Assembly: GCA_046350555.1 (NCBI GenBank)
Contig: JAXMAF010000005.1
Location: forward strand, 186,001 to 250,000
Origin: JAXMAF01 sp046350555
Lineage (GTDB): Bacteria; Planctomycetota; Phycisphaerae; Phycisphaerales; SM1A02
Length of the DNA stretch: 64,000 bases
Reading direction: 5' to 3'
The notes below the pieces were generated by a model. The model was given only the letters and a program-made list of their open reading frames with translations. It ran no database searches and was not told where the DNA came from. Positions 58,146-64,000 of this stretch are shown in pieces (position 1 is the first letter of the stretch; every line of letters starts with the position of its first letter). The translations under genes and the position numbers were made by a program.

Positions 58146-60970
58146 GTGCCGGGCGAAGTCTTCAATGGATCGTTCGGGCAGCCGTCATTGCAGTTGGGTG
58201 TTCCGTCGCCGTCGCTGTCGGTGTCGGCGACGCCGCAGCCGCATGTGCCGGGCGAGGTCTTGAATGGATCGTTCGGACAGCCGTCATTGGAATTGGGCGT
58301 TCCGTCGCCATCGCTGTCGGTGTCGGGAACGCCGCAGCCGCATGTGCCGGGCGCGGTCTTCAATGGATCGTTCGGGCACCCGTCATTGCAGTTGGGCGTG
58401 CCGTCGCCGTCGCTGTCGGTGTCGGGGACGCCGCAGCCGCATGCGCCGGGCGCGGTCTTCAATGGATCGTTCGGGCAGCCGTCATTGCAGTTGGGTGTTC
58501 CGTCGCCGTCGCTGTCGGTGTCGGGGACGCCGCAGCCGCATGTGCCGGGCGAAGTCTTCAATGGATCGTTCGGGCAGCCGTCATTGCAATTGGGCGTGCC
58601 GTCGCCGTCGCTGTCGGTGTCGGCGACGCCGCAGCCGCACGCGCCGGGCGAGGTCTTCAATGGATCGTTGGGACACCCATCGCACGCGTTGCCGACACCA
58701 TCGCCATCGGAATCGGCCTGCGAGGCGTTGGCGACGTTGGGACAGTTGTCGACCGAATCGCACACGCCGTCGCCGTCGGCGTCGGGGCACGTGGCCTGGC
58801 ATGCAACCAGCATCTGGCCGCTGCCGAAGCCGGAGATCGCGCCAAGGCGGATGTAAACAAGCTGGCCGCTCGTCACCGGAACCTGCACGGTCGAGGTGCC
58901 GTTGAGGCATCCGGTGCTGTCGTCGTCGCAGCCAAGGGGCACGGTCGATGCCGTCGGACAACTCGGCCCCGGATAGACGATCAACCGCGTGTTGAGCGTG
59001 GTCAGTCCGCACGTGCTGACCGTCAGCGTGCCGGTGCAGGTGGCCGTGTACTTGTACCAGATGTCGGCGACGAGCGTCGTGCCGTTGCCGTCGTTGCACG
59101 AGGTGGGCGCCGCCGGCAGGCTGGTCGTGGCGTTGGTGTTGTCGAAGGCCGTGAGCGGCGAGGTGATCGTCGTCGCGCCGGTGCATTCGTCGTTGGCCGG
59201 CCCGGGCACGAAGTCGATCTTGATGTCGTCGATGTACCAGTCGTCGTTGGTCTCGTTGACATCGGTGCGGAACCGGATCCGGAATCCATCGTGCTTGGAG
59301 TCCGCGGGCAGGACGTGCGACCACTGCACGAAGTTGGCCTCGTCGACGCCGTTGGAGGTGATGGTGTTGATGTTGACCCAGTCGCCGGCGTTGTTGAAGT
59401 AGTCGACGAGAAGCTTCTCGCCGTTCTCCACGCCCTTGTGCTCGGTGAAGTACGAGAAGATGAGGGTCTGCGGAACGGAGCCGAGCAGGAAGACCTGGCT
59501 GCGGATCTCGTCATCCTCGTAGAGCCCGCTCCCGGTGGCGTCGAGGTTGAGCGAGTTCGGCGCGCTCGGTTCGTTCGTCGCGGCCGTGCTCGTCGCGCCG
59601 CCGTTGTTGAAGATCCACTTCGACGTCGAGATGCCGGCGGTGGTCCACGCCTCGAGGAACGGGACGGTCAGCGGCGCGGGGACGACCAGGTCGCAGCTCA
59701 CCGAGTTGCGGTACGCCACGATGTCGGCGACCTCGGGCGTGCCGAACTTGAGGTTGGTTCCGGCGATCCCGTCGCATCCGCCGAGGACGGAGCACATGAT
59801 GTGGCAGTCGCCCTGTCCGTCGCAGTGGGCGGCGCCCCAGTTGTGCCCGAGCTCGTGGCACGAGAGGGCGACGCGCTCGTTGAAGCTGGCGCCGACGAAC
59901 TTCGACTCCACCAGCGAATAGGCGAGGTTGCCGAACGCCCCGCAATCGGTCCCGGTCTCGTTGCAGACCACGCCGGTCCAGCCGATCCCGATGATGGTGC
60001 CGTCGAGGTTCTTGCCCGTGAAGAGGTGGGCGACCTCGCGCTGGATCTGGTTCTCCGGCGCGGCGTTCCACGTCGTGCGGAACTCGCACAGGAGGTCGCC
60101 CGCCACGGTGGTCGTGTAGGGATCGCTGGCGGTGTCGCGCACCACGAACGTCGTGAACTCGTAGTTGATGTCGACGTCGCGGTCGTAGATGAAGTCGACC
60201 TGGTTCATCACCGTCTCGATGTCGGTGACGGTCGCCGTGACCGAGCTCATGTTCTTCTGGAAGAACTCGAAGTCGGCGTCGAAGCCGATCTCGGCGAGGT
60301 ACTTCGTGCCGCCGGCGATGCCGCCCTCGTCGCCGCCCTTGTCGTCGGCGTGCTTGTGGGCGCGATCGGCCTTGCCGAGCTTGAAGAAGTCGTTGCCGCA
60401 CAGGCCGCCGGAGCCGATCACGTCCTCGGCCCGATAGCTGACGTGCGGCCCAGCCGGCGCGCCGGGCAGCAGGTTGGCCAACGGTTCGATGTGCCAGCGC
60501 GTGCCGTCGGCGCGCTCCACGATCGCCGTCAAGGCGCCGTCGACCAGCGAGCACGCCACGCCCGCGCCGGGCTCGCCGACGATCGTTCCGCGATAGGTGC
60601 GATGGGGCGGCAGGGGCGGCGTGTCGACGTTGCCGCCGCCGTGATCGACCAGGAGCCTCGCGCCGGGCGACCGCAGGCTGCGCCGGTAGAGCTGCATCGT
60701 CACGGGCTCGTCGCCGAGCATGACGATGGCCTCGAACTCTTCGGGCGTTCCGTCCGGAAGCGTCAACAGGTCGAGCCGCATCGCCCGGAGCTGGGGCAGC
60801 GTGGAATTGCGCGGCCCCGGCGTGGCGCGGGCGGCGCCGACATCGGTGGGGTTCGTGGCGCCATCGGGCGCAAGGGCCGCGGCCACGGCGCGCTTGGCGG
60901 CAATGGTTCCCGCAAGGGCTGCGAGCGCAACGGCAAGCACGACAACGGCGAACCGGGACTGTGGACGCAT
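57965..60970 (-). CDS. Secreted M12-type zinc metalloprotease with thrombospondin type-3 repeats (N-terminal part)
   Basis: ATG 60970 has AGGAG about 8 bp upstream. The signal peptide is SRFAVVVLAVALAALAGTIA. A propeptide-like region follows. The reprolysin-like domain has ALSCHELGHNWGAAHCDG, the HExxHxxGxxH zinc motif, and then CHIMCSVLGGC, a plausible Met-turn. A MAM/CUB-like and PPC-like region (WYIDDIKIDFVPG ... TLNTRLIVYPG) comes next. Seven calcium-binding type-3 repeats then run until the frameshift at about 58060, after which the last about 30 residues are out of frame. The full gene would span 56505-60970, about 1480 residues. It is probably an extracellular protease with calcium-dependent stalk. 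Confidence 0.85.
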   Translation of the reverse strand: MRPQSRFAVVVLAVALAALAGTIAAKRAVAAALAPDGATNPTDVGAARATPGPRNSTLPQLRAMRLDLLTLPDGTPEEFEAIVMLGDEPVTMQLYRRSLRSPGARLLVDHGGGNVDTPPLPPHRTYRGTIVGEPGAGVACSLVDGALTAIVERADGTRWHIEPLANLLPGAPAGPHVSYRAEDVIGSGGLCGNDFFKLGKADRAHKHADDKGGDEGGIAGGTKYLAEIGFDADFEFFQKNMSSVTATVTDIETVMNQVDFIYDRDVDINYEFTTFVVRDTASDPYTTTVAGDLLCEFRTTWNAAPENQIQREVAHLFTGKNLDGTIIGIGWTGVVCNETGTDCGAFGNLAYSLVESKFVGASFNERVALSCHELGHNWGAAHCDGQGDCHIMCSVLGGCDGIAGTNLKFGTPEVADIVAYRNSVSCDLVVPAPLTVPFLEAWTTAGISTSKWIFNNGGATSTAATNEPSAPNSLNLDATGSGLYEDDEIRSQVFLLGSVPQTLIFSYFTEHKGVENGEKLLVDYFNNAGDWVNINTITSNGVDEANFVQWSHVLPADSKHDGFRIRFRTDVNETNDDWYIDDIKIDFVPGPANDECTGATTITSPLTAFDNTNATTSLPAAPTSCNDGNGTTLVADIWYKYTATCTGTLTVSTCGLTTLNTRLIVYPGPSCPTASTVPLGCDDDSTGCLNGTSTVQVPVTSGQLVYIRLGAISGFGSGQMLVACQATCPDADGDGVCDSVDNCPNVANASQADSDGDGVGNACDGCPNDPLKTSPGACGCGVADTDSDGDGTPNCNDGCPNDPLKTSPGTCGCGVPDTDSDGDGTPNCNDGCPNDPLKTAPGACGCGVPDTDSDGDGTPNCNDGCPNDPLKTAPGTCGCGVPDTDSDGDGTPNSNDGCPNDPFKTSPGTCGCGVADTDSDGDGTPNCNDGCPNDPLKTSPGTCGCGVPDTDSDGDGTPNCNDGCPNDPLKIARHMRLRRFPTPTAMATEHPTAMMAARTIH

Positions 60971-61244
60971 GACAACGCTCCTGTTTCCAGCCCCGGTGCA
61001 CTCTGCGACAACCCTGCGAACGGACGGGCGCGAAGGTAGCAGCGGGCGGCGCTCGCCGCAAGCATCGTCCTCGGCGCCGTGCGGGCGTGCGAGCCGCCCG
61101 GCGGTCGATCCGCGGGACGGTGGGCCTCGTGCAGGTGCCTCGACAATAATGACTTCGAGTCGGCGTCCCGCGCAGCGGAGCGTGGATGACGTGCTCGCCG
61201 TCTTCGCCACGTCCGTCGCCACGACCCCTTGGAGAGCACCGAGC

Positions 61245-62087
61245 ATGAACGAAGCCATCGTCGCTCGCGGACTGCACAAGTCGTTCGGCGACTTCGAGGC
61301 GGTGTGCGGGATCGACTTGATCGTGCGGCCGGGCGAAGTGCTCGGATTCCTCGGACCGAACGGCGCGGGCAAGTCGACCACGATGCGCATGCTGACTGGC
61401 TACCTCGCACCGACCTCGGGCACGGTGCGCATCTGCGGCATCGACCTCGACGGCGATCCCATCGGTGCGCGGAGCCGCTTCGGGTATCTGCCGGAGGGCG
61501 CGCCGGTCTATCCCGAGATGACCGTCGCGGAGTTCCTGCGCTTCATCGCGGCCGTGCGCGGCTGTCGCGGCGAGGAGCGTCGCCGGCGAGTCGACGCCGC
61601 GGTGGCCCGCACGCAGCTCGGCGGCGTGCTCCATCAGACGGTCGAGACGCTCTCGAAGGGATTCAAGCGGCGCGTCGGCCTGGCCCAGGCGATCCTGCAC
61701 GATCCCGAGGTGCTGATCCTCGACGAGCCGACGGACGGACTTGATCCGAACCAGAAGCACGAGGTCCGGCGGCTCATCCGCGAGATGGCCGGCGCACCGC
61801 GGGACGGCGCCGCGAGCGCTCCCGCCGCCGGCGGCGCCGCGGCGGGCCGGCGGAAGGCGATCGTGCTCTCGACGCACATCCTCGAGGAGGTCGAGGCGGT
61901 GTGCACCCGCGCGGTGATCATCGACCGCGGAAGGATCGTCTTCGACGGCACGCCGGCGGAGCTGGACGCCAAGGCGCCTTCGTCCCTCGTGCGCAACCGC
62001 CTGGATCATGTCTTCCGCGAGCTGACCTCCTCCGACTCGTCGGCCGGCGCGATGACCGCGGCGCTCGCGAAGGGAGCGTCGCGATGA
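61245..62087 (+). CDS. ABC transporter ATP-binding protein (GldA-like)
   Basis: The product is 280 aa from ATG 61245, with GGAGAG upstream; the open frame extends further, but similarity begins here. Walker A is GFLGPNGAGKSTTMRML. The signature is ETLSKGFKRRVGLAQAIL, Walker B is VLILDEPTDGLDPNQ, and the H-loop is VLSTHILEEVEAVCTRAV. A small Ala/Gly insertion sits between Walker B and the H-loop. It overlaps the permease gene by ATGA. With the permease and auxiliary protein it forms a cassette like GldA-GldF-GldG, which in Bacteroidetes supports gliding and elsewhere has unknown roles. Confidence 0.92.
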   Translation: MNEAIVARGLHKSFGDFEAVCGIDLIVRPGEVLGFLGPNGAGKSTTMRMLTGYLAPTSGTVRICGIDLDGDPIGARSRFGYLPEGAPVYPEMTVAEFLRFIAAVRGCRGEERRRRVDAAVARTQLGGVLHQTVETLSKGFKRRVGLAQAILHDPEVLILDEPTDGLDPNQKHEVRRLIREMAGAPRDGAASAPAAGGAAAGRRKAIVLSTHILEEVEAVCTRAVIIDRGRIVFDGTPAELDAKAPSSLVRNRLDHVFRELTSSDSSAGAMTAALAKGASR

Positions 62088-62845
62088 GCGAGGCGGCTGC
62101 ATTCCCGAGGCGAGGCGGGCTGCGCGCCGTCTTCCGGCGCGAGTTCGCCGCATACTTCGCAACGCCGCTGGCGGCGGTCTTCCTGGTGATCTTCGTCGTG
62201 CTCGCCGGCATCTTCACCTTCAACGTCGGAGGGCTCTATCCGCGCGGCCAGGCCGACCTCCGGCCGTTGTTCCAGGGCATGCCGTGGCTGTACCTCTTCC
62301 TGGTGCCGGCCATCTCCATGCGCCTCTGGGCCGAGGAGCGACGGCAGGGGACGATCGAGCTGCTCGCGACGCTGCCGCTTCGGCTGCGCGACGTGGTCCT
62401 CGGCAAGTTCCTCGCCGCATGGGCGTTCGCCATGCTTGCGTTGGCGCTGACGTTTCCGCTCTGGATCACCGTCGAGTACCTCGGGGCGCCGGATCGCGGG
62501 GCGATCGTGGCCGGATACCTGGGCAGCGCGCTCATGGTCGGCGCCTTTCTCGCCATCGGCGCCGCGGTCTCGTCGCTCACCAAGAGCCAGGTCGTGGCGT
62601 TCGTGCTCTGCGCCGCGGTCTGCTTCCTCTTCCTCATGGCGGGCTTCCCGGTCGTCCTCGACTTCCTGCGCGGGTGGGCGCCGCCGGGGATCGTCGACGC
62701 GATCTCGTCGCTGAGCTTCCTCACGCGCTTCGAGTCGATCGTGCGCGGCGTGGTCGACGTGCGCGACGTGCTCTACTTCGGATCGGTGATCGTTGCGTTC
62801 CTGCTGCTCAACGGCCTCTTCGTCGACTGGAGGAAGGGTTCCTGA
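62084..62845 (+). CDS. ABC-2 type permease (GldF-like)
   Basis: The product is 253 aa with six hydrophobic segments (for example AAVFLVIFVVLAGIFTFNVG, WLYLFLVPAISMRLWAEERR and VVAFVLCAAVCFLFLMAGFP). 'MRLWAEERRQGTIELLATLP' is the conserved block of the ABC-2/GldF family. The start codon overlaps the ATPase stop by 4 bp, so translation is coupled. It forms the membrane channel of the cassette. The substrate is unknown. Confidence 0.9.
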   Translation: MSEAAAFPRRGGLRAVFRREFAAYFATPLAAVFLVIFVVLAGIFTFNVGGLYPRGQADLRPLFQGMPWLYLFLVPAISMRLWAEERRQGTIELLATLPLRLRDVVLGKFLAAWAFAMLALALTFPLWITVEYLGAPDRGAIVAGYLGSALMVGAFLAIGAAVSSLTKSQVVAFVLCAAVCFLFLMAGFPVVLDFLRGWAPPGIVDAISSLSFLTRFESIVRGVVDVRDVLYFGSVIVAFLLLNGLFVDWRKGS

Positions 62846-62846
62846 G

Positions 62847-63152
62847 ATGCGCGCCAAGACCTTCGCCGTCGCCGCCGTGGCGGCCGCCATCCTCGTTGGC
62901 TTCGTCGCCTTCAACGTGCTCGCGGGCGCCGTCGTGCGCGGCGACCGACTGGACCTCACCGCCGACCGGCTCTACTCGCTCTCGCCGGGCGTGAAGCCTT
63001 TGCTGGCGCGGCTCGCCGAGCCGGTGCGGCTGGACCTGTACTACAGCCGCCGAGGCCGGGCGCGCGGTGCCGGCCGTGAACACCTTGCGCAGCGTGCGAG
63101 TTTCTCGAGGAGATCGTCGCCGCCTCCGGCGGAAAGCTCTCCCTGCGCGTGA
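62847..63152 (+). CDS. GldG-like auxiliary protein, N-terminal part before a frameshift
   Basis: ATG 62847 follows the permease stop by one base and GGAGGAAGG lies 10 bp upstream. The N-terminus is a membrane anchor (FAVAAVAAAILVGFVAFNVL) followed by DRLDLTADRLYSLSPGVKPL and LDLYYSRR, the conserved start of GldG/ABC-type auxiliary proteins. After about 63055 the frame no longer encodes family sequence. At least two indels separate it from the continuation at 63098. Confidence 0.75.
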   Translation: MRAKTFAVAAVAAAILVGFVAFNVLAGAVVRGDRLDLTADRLYSLSPGVKPLLARLAEPVRLDLYYSRRGRARGAGREHLAQRASFSRRSSPPPAESSPCA

Positions 63153-64000
63153 TCGACCCGCTGCCCTATTCGGAGGCCGAGGACGCGGCGGTCGCGGCTG
63201 GCCTCGCGTCGCTCTCCGTCGACGGGAGCGGGCGGACGCTGACCCTCGGGCTGGTCGCGGTCAACAGCGTCGACAGGCAGGAGACGATACAGTTCCTCGA
63301 TCCCCAGAAGGAGCCGTTCCTCGAATACGACGTGATCCGGCTCATCGAGTCGGTCGGGCGCACCGCGAGGCCGAAGGTTGGGCTTCTCACGTCGCTGCCG
63401 ATGGAGGGGTCGTTCGATCCGCGCACCCAGCGGCCGACACCGCCGTGGCAGGTGCTCGAGCAGATGCGCGAGCTCTACGACGTGACGATGATCCGGCCGG
63501 AGGAGGGTGCGCTGCCGGAAGGCCTCGACGTGCTGGTCATCGCGCACCCCAAGCACCTCGCCGAGCCGATGCTGCGCGCCATCGATGCCCACGCCCTGCG
63601 CGGCGGGCGCATCGTGGCGTTTCTCGATCCGCTCTGCGAGGCCGAGCAGGCGACCCAGCCGCCGGGCCAGTTCGGCGGCATGGACCGCACCAGCGACCTG
63701 GGCGGACTGCCCAGGGCGTGGGGAATCGAGTGGACGCGCGACGAAGTGGTCGGCGATCGCACCTTCGCGCAGCGCGTGCAGGCCCGCGGGCGCGGCGGCG
63801 CCGCGCAGGTGATGGACTATGTCATCTGGCTCGGCCTCTCGGGCGACGCCCTCAACCACGACGCGCCCGTCACGGGGGCGCTCTCGCGCGTGAACCTCGC
63901 GGCGGTCGGCGCGATCGCGAAGGTGGCCGACGCCACATCGACCGTGACGACCCTCATGCAGAGCAGCGCCGACTCGATGATGATCCCCACGGCGCGCGTC
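63098..64000 (+). CDS. GldG-like auxiliary protein, continuation after frameshift; truncated by window end
   Basis: This frame is open from EFLEEIVAASGGKLSLRVID to the last base without a stop. It contains SVDGSGRTLTLGLVAVNSVD, FLDPQKEPFLEYDVIRLIES and KVGLLTSLPMEGSFDP, typical of the periplasmic domain of GldG/ABC_transp_aux proteins, which has lost catalytic residues of glutamine-amidotransferase-like folds. It lacks its own start codon, so it must belong to the gene starting at 62847. Either the gene is broken or the sequence has indel errors at about 63055-63097. The C-terminal membrane segment is beyond the window. Confidence 0.75.

Noticed and set aside
56457..58856. Plus-strand frame with Val/Gly/Ala-rich repeats
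   Set aside because: It is the antisense of the calcium-binding repeat array.

Overview
The window is G+C-rich with high third-position G/C. Its gene content points to a planctomycete, most likely of the Phycisphaerae type. Three signs support this. At least fourteen reading frames end in one or two calcium-binding dockerin-like repeats (DLNGDGVVDGADLGLLL...W). Three proteins or remnants end in the short CxxCGYD...CPECG zinc ribbon common in planctomycetes. Most secreted proteins are large, repeat-built and of unknown function. No rRNA or tRNA gene and no CRISPR array was recognised.

Layout. 1-1.7 kb: end of a restriction-modification cassette (DNA methyltransferase, HNH endonuclease). 2.1-5.5 kb: convergent class III aminotransferase and thiolase separated by an array of about 152-bp repeats. 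6-20 kb: secreted HAF-repeat and dockerin proteins, a thioredoxin-fold protein, a secreted serpin, a Wsp-like chemoreceptor and a secreted metallopeptidase. 20-25 kb: lipoprotein, 45-aa secreted peptide, zinc-ribbon membrane protein, sugar-epimerase-like oxidoreductase, methyltransferase, and a HEAT-like gene cut by two adjacent MITE-like elements. 25.5-38 kb: secreted dockerin proteins, a TetR-MFP-RND efflux operon with a palindromic operator, pilT and a polytopic membrane protein. 38-50 kb: a run of minus-strand secreted proteins (RCC1 propeller, choice-of-anchor-like, HAF, seven-haem cytochrome c). 50-56 kb: a three-domain fusion (cystathionine-synthase-like, aspartate kinase, homoserine dehydrogenase) and an OPT transporter. 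56.5-61 kb: a thrombospondin-3-repeat metalloprotease split by a frameshift. 61-64 kb: a GldA/GldF/GldG-like ABC cassette running off the end.

The most unusual content is in the repeats. A roughly 105-bp dispersed element with imperfect inverted ends occurs in seven full copies and three fragments. One copy lies inside the N-terminal coding region of a HAF-repeat gene and is translated through. Three others abut genes so that the element edge supplies a base of the stop codon. Other dispersed families (heptamer arrays, a hairpin family, CTTGTGGTGCAGCC inverted pairs, MITEs) fill most longer intergenic gaps.

Several genes carry frameshifts (about 37.5, 39.3, 58.05 and 63.07 kb). They may be real decay or indel errors in the assembly; the sequence alone cannot settle this.
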